DNA of 64,000 bases from Agrypnia vestita (taxonomy: Eukaryota > Arthropoda > Insecta > Trichoptera > Phryganeidae). The stretch's first letter is position 1, and every line of letters begins with the position of its first letter. The translations under genes were made by a program, and so were the position numbers. The notes under the pieces were generated by a model that was given only the letters and a program-made list of their open reading frames with translations, was not told the origin of the DNA and searched no databases. The DNA lies in contig JADDOH010000310.1 in NCBI GenBank assembly GCA_016648135.1, positions 60,205 through 124,204 on the forward strand. The letters are read 5' to 3'. Below, one piece after another: positions 53,001-62,709 of the stretch.

Positions 53001-54344
53001 GGCAAGCATTCACCGCTTCCAGGAGGAAATCACACACAATATTTCCTCGCGGTCTTCCAGTACTCATTAAGCTGATTCAAGTTCAGCCATCTCCGCGATG
53101 GCGTCCGGGTCAGACCTTCAGGCTCCCGTGAGAGGTATTTACCAGATATACTCATCTTATAGTACGGGAGCCCGGAATATGAGTACTGGGCCACTACTCA
53201 GTAAGTACAAGTTCAGCCATCTCCACGACGGCGTCCGGTGCAGACCTTCAAGTTCCCGCAGAAGGTAACCCCATACGCATTTCATACGGGAGCTCCGTAT
53301 GAAATGCGTACGGGCGTTAAAATTTTATAGCCGGTCAGGTGAGCTTACCAATTTGCTCATATTCAAAAATTCACTGCCCGTCGGCGGATCAACGGCGAAA
53401 AGGAACCGAGGCCCTCTGCAGCGAGAATCGGCTCCCGTGTGCCACACTCATGCCCATCTCAAACATTTGCGGATACTGCGTGCCAAGCACATTTCTTTGG
53501 GCGTTACTTCGCGGAAGAATCCCTTTAGCTCAAAACTTCTAACTTATTCCAGGCACCCGCGGGTGCGAATAAAATTCCTTATTTCAATTTTTACTTCACA
53601 AAAAATTCCAATACATTTTCTCATAATAAAATACAATATTATGCACATTACAACATTGCTACACTAATTCACCCTGTCCGTTACAGATATACTGAAGAAC
53701 AATATATAAAAAAGGTCAACAGACAAAATATATCGAATAAAAAAGTTTGGTCACCAGAAAAAATATATGAACACATCGAAGACAAATACCGACATTCTTC
53801 CTGAACATATGATGACCTAAATAAAAAAAAAGGTCACAGACGAAAATATATCCAAAAATTCATACTAATTCGATGCTTCGCAATAAATTTCGATCTTTCA
53901 TACATCACGAAAACAGTCGCTACCTGGGAGATTCAACAATTTTAGCATTTTGTGAATGATTTATTTTTCATCTACTGAACTAGTGAATGACTAGTTCAGT
54001 AAAGTGAACAGTTCGTTCATAAACGACCATCTCTATCGGACACACCCGTTACTTATTCAGTTAATTTGTCGAACTGCACTTAAGATTTTAGAAATCTGGT
54101 CACCTCAGTTAAGACTATTTTTCGGTCACATCAGATGCGCGCATTTCACTTCACTAAGCATCAATCGATAATGAAACAATTCCTCACCGGCGCGCCGGTC
54201 GGCCCTCCTGGAGTACTCCGAGCACTCCTGCTTGATGTCAGGACACGATATGTCCGCATCAGTGTGGAGCTCTTCATCGCCGCTCCCGGCTGCAGACCCT
54301 GGCTCGGGCTTGACGGCAGGAACATCTTGGTCAGCAGGATTCAT
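45981..54344 (-). CDS. C2H2 zinc-finger gene, proposed three-exon model
   Basis: Proposed order on the - strand: exon A 54344-54188, optional exon B 50845-50651, finger exon 47062-45981. Exons A and B end G|GTGAG (phase 1), and exon B and the finger exon begin in the matching phase. The product would be about 412 residues without B or 477 with it. Exons A and B share SGDEEL.TD.DIS.PDIKQE, an acidic segment with a sumoylation-type IKQE. Acidic N-terminal exons followed by one finger exon are common in insect zinc-finger genes. The intron between A and B carries a hAT-like element (51898-54035). The link is inferred from phase and composition; no transcript was available. Confidence 0.6.
47119..47352 (+). 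pseudogene. Non-LTR reverse transcriptase scrap
   Basis: LYIAGTKLEKVQSIVYLACN then LVEIKYRIEQARATFIRM and HDLNIGLRIR. This is the VYLG...EI..RI..A...F.+M block of endonuclease-reverse transcriptases. It lies just upstream of the zinc-finger exon on the opposite strand. Confidence 0.8.
47360..48390. other. Unassigned; long frame at 47556-48155 not accepted as a gene
   Basis: The 199-codon + frame has hydrophobic then basic segments and no domain I know. The opposite strand is also open in places (47717-48005). The region may be an internal or terminal part of an LTR-type element (see 48397-48666). Confidence 0.45.
48397..48666 (+). repeat. Tandem 121-bp repeat, LTR-end-like
   Basis: AGTGAATTTGTAAAAGTTTT... 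to GTACAATAAATACAGCTGTTT occurs at 48453 and again at 48574 (second copy partial), each with an AATAAA signal. The first 84 bp (48397-48481) are mirrored at 49431-49514. An LTR or its polyadenylation region is the best guess. Confidence 0.65.
49431..49514 (-). repeat. Inverted copy of 48397-48481
   Basis: AATCGTTGGAAAACTTTTAT through AACATCGGCGTTTAAAACAC and TTTTTCCATGATTATT mirrors the 48397 block with a few changes. The similarity stops sharply on both sides. Confidence 0.85.
49586..49678 (+). repeat. 31-bp tandem repeat x 3
   Basis: Unit ATGAGAGCTATTCAGATACC + TCTATTGGAGG, starting at 49586, 49617 and 49648. One base changes in the third unit. It precedes a GC-rich stretch at 49840-49910. 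Confidence 0.93.
50651..50845 (-). CDS. Zinc-finger gene, acidic exon B (symmetric phase 1-1)
   Basis: The acceptor is CTGTTGTACAG|GATTATTGC and the donor is CACTG|GTGAGC; 195 nt, 65 codons. It ends with SGDEELYTDVDISYPDIKQE, then CSEYSRRAEQRTG. The last half is clearly homologous to exon A; the first half (LLLLVPEVGSSKAGW) is not. Its length is a multiple of three with equal phases, so it can be included or skipped without breaking the frame. Alternatively the open frame starting upstream, at an ATG near 50890, could make it a separate first exon. Confidence 0.6.
52122..52343 (-). other. Open frame with hydrophobic segments inside the hAT-like element
   Basis: 73 codons with FADFYFFTLILLVFGLYASS, then GILNPC and LWIYMIGNFLAL. 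The Asn-Pro-Cys box after a hydrophobic helix is weakly like the NPA region of aquaporin-type channels, which would make this a captured host exon. The likeness is slight and no splice sites are clear, so the function is left open. Confidence 0.25.
53078..53310 (+). repeat. Duplicated 51-bp block with downstream hairpins
   Basis: CAAGTTCAGCCATCTCC.CGA.GGCGTCCGG..CAGACCTTCA occurs at 53078-53128 and 53208-53258. The second is followed by a perfect 16-bp-arm hairpin (53274-53310, TACGCATTTCATACGG, 5-nt centre). The first is followed by a weaker one with ACTCAT/ATGAGT arms. Confidence 0.85.
54188..54344 (-). CDS. Zinc-finger gene, first coding exon A
   Basis: ATG at 54344, preceded by an in-frame TAG seven codons upstream. 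It encodes MNPADQDVPAVKPEPGSAAG, then SGDEELHTDADIS, PDIKQECSEYSRRADRRA, and ends at GCGCCG|GTGAGG in phase 1. VKPE and IKQE are two sumoylation-type psi-K-x-E motifs. The acidic 52-residue lead is of the kind found ahead of insect zinc-finger arrays. Its join to the finger exon at 47062 fits in phase. Coding beyond the donor (to 54126) is read-through. Confidence 0.65.
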
Positions 54345-54479
54345 GGTTGTAATATCTTCCAACTAATAATAGGACACGCGTCAAGCAATCGGCGTTTATA
54401 AAATGGCTGCCAACCACAGAATAAAGAAGGTGAAGAACGCGCACTCATGAATTCCACGACTTAACAGTAGCCACCTAGC

Positions 54480-55475
54480 GACCGTCACATACATTTAGCT
54501 TGATTTATTTATTTTAATTAATATTTATTCCAGAAAATATAAAGCAGGTTTTAAAATAAAATACGGTAATTTTTAAATTAAATATTTATTTATATCAAAT
54601 CCATCAATTCCATAATAAGAGTCAGAAAAAGGATTTGCAAAGGAAACTGACAATTACATAATGAATATAATAAATTTCACAATAAAAAACATTTAGTTTG
54701 TTACAATACAAAAATTTGATAAAGAATTTAAAAAACACATTCAAAATAAAGGAAAACAATGACTTATTATTTAGTGATTATACAAAATATAGTAGTGAAT
54801 TACATTGTACGTTTATATTATCTATAACAAATCATATGTGACGTTTAGTACATTCTAATAAGCGAATAAAAACTGTTTTAAAAAATAATTGCAGATTAGA
54901 TTTATAAAAAATATTTTAAATAATTACTAGGCAGACCTTCCAGATGAACGGCACTGTTTTTTTTTACTATATGTCCATTATTTATCTGGATTCGAAATTC
55001 TGCGGATCTACTCATTTAAAGTATATTCATCACATCTGGGAAATCTGTGGACTATTTCATTTGTTCTCCAAGTGGAAACATAACACCAGCATCGTTCGGA
55101 CATGATAAATCTGAAAATATATAAAATATACGTATAAACGTTTTCAAAAGTCATTCAAAAAGCAATATGTCCACCAGTGAAATTTGGAACATTATAAACA
55201 ATTTTTAAGTAAATGCAAAGCTGGATTTAGATGAATAAGATTAAATCATCTATCATTAAGCACTATAAAAATCAGAAATATATTTGTCATTATGTCCAAA
55301 CAAAATATCAAGTTACGACAAACGGTACTAGGTACCAGATTTGGTAATCGCTATATTGTAGGAGACCGGGACTATGCCCTCAAACCAAATGTACAGCAAT
55401 TTTTAATGCTACAATTTCCAATTTTATTCAAAATTTTAATTGCGGTCTGACAAGAACACCTAGATTTTAAAGAAA
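54480..55475. other. No gene recognised
   Basis: AT-rich sequence with no frame of note. If the zinc-finger gene model is right, this holds its 5' untranslated region and promoter. I cannot place a TATA box or initiator with confidence. Confidence 0.45.
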
Positions 55476-55479
55476 TCAA

Positions 55480-55575
55480 AAAGATGTATTGCGACCTCAC
55501 CTGGAATCGAACTCGGACTTCTCAGTATACAGAGCCAGTGACATGGCCACTGGTTTGGTCATGTGGAACAGATGA
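55480..55575 (-). mobile_element. tRNA-derived SINE head
   Basis: The reverse complement shows an A-box-like GTGGCCATGTCACTGG and a B box GAGTTCGATTCC. It is related to 41648-41668 next to the other mosaic copy. The body and tail are not defined. Confidence 0.5.
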
Positions 55576-55640
55576 GCAAAGGAAGGATGGCAAGGAAAAT
55601 TGTTTGTCGAAAGCAGCAGAAGCAGAGGACGTCCGCGGAA
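55545..55640 (+). pseudogene. RTE-like reverse transcriptase scrap
   Basis: HWFGHVEQMSKGRMARKIVC then RKQQKQRTSAE and a stop. This is the WFGHVERM...GRP region of the RT described at 13172, with only about 30 codons left. Confidence 0.78.
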
Positions 55641-55739
55641 TAAGAGTAATAAAACAATATATTCGGTGTATGAAATTCTTTTATTTTATTGTATTTTATA
55701 TACCTACCTATTAACAGGAAAATGAATATTTTAATAAAA

Positions 55740-56110
55740 AATACAACTTGTAATAAAATTAAGCCAGATTTCTTTTGGCATTATGCCTTTCCAAAACAAC
55801 TTCGTGAATTTCCTGCCGATTCTTTAGATAGTTGGGTTTTGAAAATATCTAACTGAACCACATATAATTTATTCTGCATATCAGTCGTAGGCTTTGGATT
55901 CACTTTTCTTATTACCTGCAAACAAAGAAAAGGTTATAAACAGAAAAACTAAAGAAATACAATACAGATCAAATAAAAACATATTGTTCTTGCAAACACT
56001 AAATAGGTAAGATAACATTTAATTTCGTCAATAACTAACCTTCCTGGCGCTTTTCATCGTATTCTCGAATCTACTTCGAAAATCTGTTGGACAGTACGCA
56101 TTTAGGTGGG
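55740..56110 (-). pseudogene. Myb/SANT-like two-exon remnant, copy 2
   Basis: The inverted homologue of 41040-41390. The first-exon end ...FRSRFENTMKSARK with donor GTTAGT lies near 56037. The acceptor TTTGTTTGCAG is near 55917, and the next exon starts VIRKVNPKPTTDMQ, then decays. The splice positions are the same in both copies, and the exons are more alike than the intron. This suggests derivation from one spliced transposon gene. It is followed at 56350-56455 by a GGCCCGG-type end (ACTTGAAACAACCGGGCC|TTA). Confidence 0.6.
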
Positions 56111-56349
56111 AACAAAGCAACAAAACATTAAATTAGTTGCGTAATGCGGCCCACTAGTCTCCTTTCATCTTCTTGTGGAAATCTTCAGTAAAACAGCATT
56201 GTTGATGACATGTTTCGAAACATCTGCTTTGATCTGCTTGCTGTCAAATGAAATTTAAATTATGTGTTGCCATATGCAAAATTATTTTGGCGTGCATTTG
56301 TCTATGATTTTTATTTTACACAATTGCAACACCCCTAATCCGATTTTAA

Positions 56350-56458
56350 ATTTGAAACAACTCAATTCTTCGAGATTTCGCGTGACCTTGAGGTTAAGCT
56401 CAGCTTAAGCCAGTATTTCCGCTTACTTTGATCGAACTTGAAACAACCGGGCCTTAGC
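56350..56458. mobile_element. GGCCCGG-type terminal segment (PIF/Harbinger family)
   Basis: TTGAAACAACTC... GAGATTTCGCGTGACCTTGA ...TTACTTTGATCGAACTTGAA ACAACCGGGCC, then TTA. It matches 40640-40737 and ends like the 145-bp MITEs at 8285 and 62560. It is probably the end of the larger element that carries the Myb-like remnant. Confidence 0.68.
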
Positions 56459-56459
56459 C

Positions 56460-57465
56460 CTAGCAACCTCCATCATGTTTATTTTTCCGTTTTAAAGAAT
56501 ATTTAAATCACGCCACAGAATAGAATCACGATTCAACGTCGTCAAACTGTCATGCTGCCAGACGGATATTGTCCAACATAACAATATTAAATTTTACATA
56601 ATGTGTCAGCTGGCTGCAGTTAGGCCTGCCAGTTATGACGTCACGGCCATTCTGTGGCGCCACCCTATAGTTGTCTCGGTACTACGAGTGCCCGCCCCCT
56701 GCTGCCAACTATAGACACTAACGACGCGTAGACGAGTAATTTTAATTTTGTCGATAATAGGGGAGGGACGTTTTGTTTATTTAGATGAATATTCATTCAT
56801 CGAAAAGTATGTATTGTTAATTCGACGGTTTTATACCTTTTAAAAGTTTTTAATATCGATGGTTCATTATTTCCCCAAGCGTGTTAATGTGCGCAAGGCC
56901 AGCGGGGGCAGTTTGGCAATGGCTACATGTGTATACACTATACAAGTTGTACATTTTGAATATTATTTAATTACTCAATACACTTTTACAATAAATTAAT
57001 AATAAATAAATAATAAATGATAAAATAAATTGAGAATAATATTCAGACCAATACAAATCACTGAAAAAAAATTTAGGAATGAGTTACAGATTAAAAATTC
57101 TTTACACACACGTAACTAATATACTTGTGATGATTAAAAAATGTATAATGATTTAATGATAAAATTAATTTTATGTAATGTTCAGAAAAAAAATCGGAAA
57201 TCATTAAATTAATACATTATTTTTATATAAATATATCGTAAATCAATAAATGCATGTTTGCGTAACACACAATAATCTTTTTATAAATAAAAAAAATTAT
57301 ATTAGAAAATGTATAAATGATAAATTAATTTTCAATAATATTCAGTGTAATATTAAGACTCTCACAAGTCAATAAATAAATTTAGGAACGATTTCTAGAT
57401 TAACAAGTTTACGGCCAGTGCACGGGTTCCAAGCTCAACACCGTGTGTCTATGACGAGCATTTGT
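56460..57465. other. No gene recognised
   Basis: 56580-56770 is moderately GC-rich with a TGACGTCA palindrome at 56635, then strongly AT-rich sequence. No frame of interest. Confidence 0.45.
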
Positions 57466-57471
57466 GTATTA

Positions 57472-58233
57472 AGCCATGTATTCACTAGGGGACAAATTGT
57501 CCCTCAACAGCACGCGCGGCATAGAGTCTACGTGACGTTGCAACGTCGTGCAGTGTTCCGCGACCTCGCGCACAACATAGCGCGGCATTTCTACGTGCCG
57601 TGGCAACGTTGCCATGCGCACGGTACCCGAGCGTACTCACTGCAACATTCCGCGGAGCGTCAGTACCACGTGGTATGTTTACAAGTGAATACGCATGCGC
57701 TGTATCTGTCAAGATGACAATGCGGGGAAACGAAATCATTTTTGAACTCATCGAGCTGTATCGATCGAAGATCGCATAGAATGTCTGTCCTTCTTTCTCT
57801 TTGCAGTAAATAATTTCGCATTCTCCTCTTTTTTCTCCTCTTACTTTTCGATAAACTCATTAACATAAACAGATACGCGGCTATCATCATAACCTCTTAG
57901 GGCGATATATTTCCGCGACGTCTGGAAAACAATAATTATTTGCAAAAAGGACCTTGTTTTTAATAATATTCAATTTACTACAGTAAAACCTCGTTTATTT
58001 GAAATTGCGACCCAAAAAAACATTTCGAATTGCGCGGAACCCCGTTTTCGCCAAATGAGATACCGCAGCTGTCAACATAAGCCCATCGGGTGACATTTCC
58101 ACGACAAGATATGCGAGTCCCGGTGTGTGCACGTCAATTAACCGCGTCATTGTCCCCGAAACATGAGCGTAGATGTTGATGCGACATGTCGAGCGGAATG
58201 TTTCGCGATTTGTCCCCTAGTGAATACATGGCT
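57472..58233 (-). mobile_element. Non-autonomous PIF/Harbinger-like element, copy 2 (762 bp, inverted)
   Basis: TTA at both flanks (57469-57471 and 58234-58236). Termini AGCCATGTATTCACTAGGGG. On the - strand the frame 57890-57660 reads MMIAAYLFMLMSLSKSKRRK, KRRMRNYLLQRERR and LDEFKNDFVS. This has the basic-then-helical pattern of a Harbinger transposase N-terminus, and the frame is longer here than in copy 1. It is nearly identical to 23798-24558 but opposite in orientation. Confidence 0.87.
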
Positions 58234-59752
58234 TTACATGCTCCAGCGTTTATCAACATTACACTTTTGAACTGAACCTTTGTCATAAATAATGCATTAA
58301 CCCTTAACCTGTTAACCGCGCGAGTCCCTTTTTAATTACGCACCATACAACGGGCACGAATTTTTTCACTAGGACGTGTCGGTGGGCGTGATTTCATATA
58401 TTTTTTTTTATTTATGCTTAAAATAAATGAAAAGACAACGAAATATATATTTATCGTTTATTTATATATAAAGTACAAAGAAAAATACAAAATTACAAAC
58501 AAATAGAAAAGAATACCAACAAAAAAATGAATTCGGACAATGATTTCGTCATCGCTGATATCACTTTCATTCATTTTGATAAATACTTATAAAAATGTAT
58601 TCTTAAATAAAAAGGTTGGAAATATAAAAAATATAAGTAAATAATATATAATACGGAAATAGGTAGGTAAGTATAAGTACGTATCCGTCACTGCTCACCC
58701 AGAACACGTCCACCACTCTCAATAGCGAAATGATGCCGTGTCTTGACTTCATGTCGAGACATGTATGGATGACCTAATTACCTTTGTTCAAAAATATACG
58801 TTCTGCCCGTTCCAGGGCGCAACATATATTTCAAGGACGTATTCATACATCCTGCCAGTACCAGATATTGTTTACGTTTGACGTATTTATACGTCCCGTT
58901 CGGATAAGGAGATAAGCGAAATCAAAGTTTGCATTTTTTCAATATTTCCGACTTACATTCTGTAAAGTGTTGGACTATCAGTGCAGTAAATTCAAGCTAT
59001 TGTGTCGCTTACCTCTAAAGTGTTAAGAATATTTTCTATTCAAATCTTTTGCTACCAGCTACGAGACACCCCGTATTATAACAAGACATTCACATTTTAA
59101 AAAGGATATTCTTGCACTTAATTCAAAGAAAAATGCAAAAGTATCTCTTTTAACCGTAAATCAGTAATGGAAAGTCGCACACAGATGATCTGTTGGTGCC
59201 TGGTGGAACTAACCACGTACACCAATATCACAGTCTTAACTCAAAAACTATTATATTGAAAGATAGTTTTGCTTTCTGCGTGCGATGTCTTTTTCTCATT
59301 TAATTTAATTATACCTCACACTTATCCACTGGCAATTCTATCTACAAAATTTTAGTATTTTTAAGTATTTGATATATGCGTTCTTCTTGTAATATCTTGT
59401 TATTGAGATGCAGCGTGTCTTCAGAACATAATTGTGCCTTGAGCATCAAACCAGGTCTAGCCATTATTAAGAGATGTAAGGAACAAATATCCACTGGTTG
59501 TGGTCTAATAACGTGCGACAAAGAAGCCAAGAGAAGAAGTCTGCAAAAGTGTATTGTATATATGTAAGATTTGATAATAAAAATAACATTTTTACCATAT
59601 TTTTGTGTTTTCTTGCAAATTATATGTTTTAGTAATTCATAAAATATTTGTAGAACCTGGAACTAATGGTCTATCTGGAATATCCCTCGAAATTATTTCA
59701 ATTTAAGAAGTTAGTTCGATCTAACATAATTAAAGAGGTAAGTTGTGATCAA

Positions 59753-59835
59753 ATTAATGTGGATGAGGCACGAGTTGTGTGTTAGGACAGAAGAGTGGCA
59801 CTCTATCCTCTCCGCCTACACCAACGGCACAATGG
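59753..59835 (+). mobile_element. RTE-like retrotransposon 3' scrap
   Basis: AATGTGGATGAGGCACGAGT, TTAGGACAGAAGAGTGGCAC, TCTATCCTCTCCGCCTACAC. It corresponds to the last 25 codons of the ORF at 13172-13573, with a stop (VVC*DRR). Confidence 0.75.
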
Positions 59836-59839
59836 TAAA

Positions 59840-60695
59840 CTGGTTAGATGGTGACATCTTTGTTCACATTCCCTCAACATTAACCCCAGCGACAGATATC
59901 GTAATGACTGTGACATCGCTAGTCATATTCCATTCAGTAAGAAGTGCCTTATCTCCTGACAAAACATGGCTTGAGGTCTGATGGATGACTCTTGCAGGTG
60001 GTCCGTAATAACAAAACTCGCAGTAAAATGTCGATATTTATTTTACAAAGTGTTTGCAGTAGTCATGTTTCAGCAATGACAGGTTTCAGCAAAGAAACAC
60101 GCGCCCGTGTACGGGGGTATTTAAACCATCCTCCCCTCCATGCGTCTCGTCCGCATGTGCGCCTGTCACTCGATTCTGACATAATCACAGACACTACAGA
60201 TATATACGGTATTTGACAGGTCACCGGCAATGGCTATATTTGGCGCGGTGTGATGTTTATGATCATTTATTTCATTTATCTCAAATGCCCTTGTACTTTC
60301 AGTGCATTCCTGATGAATTGGCGTTTATTGGACAAGAATAGACATTTGGTTGCTTGATACATACACAAAATACAAATACATTAGGATAATATGTAACAAG
60401 CCTCTCGGCCACTACCCACATCGCTAGAAATATATGTTCTGAAGGAGGTAGCCTTTTTTAACATTTTATCCCCTTAGATCGACATCTAATATTTATTTAG
60501 AAAGAAAGTACATACAGTCATAATCAAGAACAAAAGATATTAAAAAATATAAAATTATCATGCGAGATGCAGGAAAAAATGGAAATAAATGTTATACACA
60601 TCTAATCAAAACAGGATCTTTCATATGGATCTACAAAAGCAATCGCAAGCTAACTAAAAGTATGAGAAACAAAAACCAGAAAAATAATTTGGGAT
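59840..60695. other. No gene recognised
   Basis: A GC-richer patch (60080-60190) has a TATTTAAA box-like sequence and could be promoter or LTR sequence. Nothing firm is visible. Confidence 0.4.
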
Positions 60696-60700
60696 GCAAA

Positions 60701-60782
60701 AAAGAAACAAAAAAGAGCGCCATTTGGTAAAGAGATGATTTTATTTATCTCTTTACCAAATGGCGCTCTTTTTTGTTTCTTT
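60701..60782. repeat. Perfect 36-bp-arm hairpin, 10-nt loop
   Basis: The left arm 60701-60736 (AAAGAAACAAAAAAGAGCGC + CATTTGGTAAAGAGAT) is exactly mirrored at 60747-60782. The loop is GATTTTATTT. Perfection over 36 bp implies recent formation or conversion. Confidence 0.95.
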
Positions 60783-61319
60783 GAAAAGTGACAAGCAGGG
60801 CGGAAAAATCCATAAAATATGATATATAAAATAAAATGAGTAAATAATCACAAATAACAATCTATAAAATATGATACAGTAAAATAAAAAGCAGAGGTTA
60901 TACATGATAGAAATATGTATGTATATGAAGTAAAAAATGTGGAAAATATGCACACAATCAGTTTCACAGTTCATCAAGAGTTTAAAACTGGAGCTTATTT
61001 TCACTAGCGTACTCATATATTTCCCAATACTCCATCACCAATGACTGCTCAGTTCGTTTATTAAAATTTGTAAGACTTTATCTTGGCAGTGGCATTACTA
61101 CTGACACTTCACACACGAGAATACAATGTATCTTGATGTCTAACTGCACTCATTCTTCACAGACAATTTCTTTTAGGCGAGTTAAGTAATAAGCTTCTGT
61201 CTATGCGGTGGTAAGGTACATTATGTTCATATTCAGAGCACAGCACTGGTGGTTTCCTTGTCAAGTACAGACCTTGCGGGAATCCAGGAACTCAGGAATG
61301 GGAGGAATATAACGTACCT

Positions 61320-62266
61320 ACCAATAATAATAATAATAATAATTGGATAATTTGTATAGCGCCGTTTTCGCGAAATACTCACCTCAAGGGCGCTTTACAC
61401 AGAGAAATTATTATCTTACAAGACAACTTACTGCTAGAAAAGAAAAAACTTATTTACTATTACTTATTCACTAGGTGGCATACAAGAAGTGGAATTAAAA
61501 TTGAGTACTATAATAGTTTGTAAGTCCCTGAAAGAATTATGTGTTTTCGCGGAGTGCACAATATGAGTGGAAAACATTAGCTAGCGTTGTTGTGGTCAGA
61601 TTCTATAGGTTTTTATAGGATTGTCTAAATAAATGCGTCTTAAGTTGTTTTTTGAACAGTGGTAAGCTGTCTGTTTGTCTCAGTTTATTAGGTAGTTTGT
61701 TCCATAACTTTGGTCCAGCCACCGCGAAAGCACGATCACCGAAATTAGTTTTGTGGACGCGATTTACTTCAGCTAACCTATTTGTATTAGATGTTGATGC
61801 TGAGCGAAGTGTTAGTTGTCTATTATTTGCGGAGAATGGAATGCAGAAGTCGGTTATGTATTGAGGGGCCATGTTGTGAATAGCCTTAAATATTGTAAGG
61901 CAAAGCTTATATTCAATCCTCTCTGGACATTTAAGCCAGTGAAGGTTTTGAAGATGGTTTGAGATGTGCGCAAACTTTGAAACGCCGGTAATGAGTCTTG
62001 CGGCGGCATTAAGTACAGATTGTAATTTGTTTATTTCCTGTTTCGGGAGATGAGCGTAGATACCATTACAGTAGTCTAAGCGAGAGATAACGTATGCATT
62101 TATTAGTGATTTTGTTGCTTCTGTTGGGATGCTTTTGCGAATAGATTTAATGCGGCGTAAATGATAGAATGCAGAGCTGGTTGTGCTATTAATTTGTTTA
62201 CTAAGAGACAAGCTTGAATCCAAGTAGACTCCAAGTAGTTTGACATTAGTTTTGGGATAATATTCA
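61320..62266 (-). mobile_element. L2/CR1-like non-LTR retrotransposon, 3' part
   Basis: From 62266 to 61326 on the - strand: polymerase C-terminus, a 200-bp 3' UTR, the terminal GTAAAGCGCCCTTGAGGTGA, GGCGCTATACAAATT and an (ATT)n tail. This 3' end is characteristic of L2/CR1-type elements. It is truncated upstream, where TAATGGAATAATATTCAGTAAT is duplicated. Confidence 0.85.
61603..62223 (-). pseudogene. L2/CR1-like reverse transcriptase C-terminal domain (intact frame)
   Basis: 206 codons without a stop; the frame actually extends upstream to about 62266 (PKTNVKLLGVYLDS). Motifs: SLINAYVISRLDYCNGIY, KLQSVLNAAARLITG, HLQNLHWLKCPERIEYKL, APQYITDF, FGDRAFAVAGPKLWNKLP and LKTHLFRQSY. This is the complete thumb and C-terminal part of the family. 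The open frame suggests a fairly young 5'-truncated copy. The catalytic YXDD palm is not included. Confidence 0.9.
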
Positions 62267-62559
62267 GTAATTAATGGAATAATATTCAGTAATTAAAAAT
62301 ATCATAATTTACTTACAATAAACATCAAACTGCATTTTTGAGACATATTACATACACAAGAGGTTATATTATAGTACACGGGAGAAAGTAGGTAAGTATA
62401 TACCAATGTTTCTTACAAAAATACTATAAATGTACCACTTTATTACTAGGATATCGGTCGACCTTAACAGCTAGGACACAACAATCACCAGCCGCACAGC
62501 GGCGGGCAACACAATTAGGCTTCTACAAACTATACTCTATAGTGAAAGCAAGAGTCTAA

Positions 62560-62704
62560 GGCCCGGTTGTTTCAAGTTCGATCAAAGTAAGCGGTCGATA
62601 AAAGCATAGATTTTTACGAAAACGGATCGTCTGATTGGTGGAGAACGTAAAAATCTATGCTTTAAGAGAACGCTTACTTTAATCCAACTTGAAACAACCG
62701 GCCC
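62560..62704. mobile_element. PIF/Harbinger-type MITE, 145 bp, copy 2
   Basis: Same length and ends (GGCCCGGTTGTTTCAAGTT) as 8285-8429, with only a handful of differences. Flanks are TAA and TCA, so the target duplication has changed by one base. Confidence 0.87.
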
Positions 62705-62709
62705 TCAGG

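Larger units (their letters stand above)
51898..54035. mobile_element. hAT-like element, 2.1 kb, in the zinc-finger intron
   Basis: TCGGACTC (51890-51897) and TCGGACAC (54036-54043) are an 8-bp target duplication with one change. Ends are TACAGATGG and CCATCTCTA. Subterminal zones are full of GTTCGTTCA/TGAACGAAC and TTCACTGAAC motifs at both ends. No hAT transposase is readable inside. The contents include the open frame at 52122-52343 and the duplicated block at 53078-53310. Confidence 0.78.
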
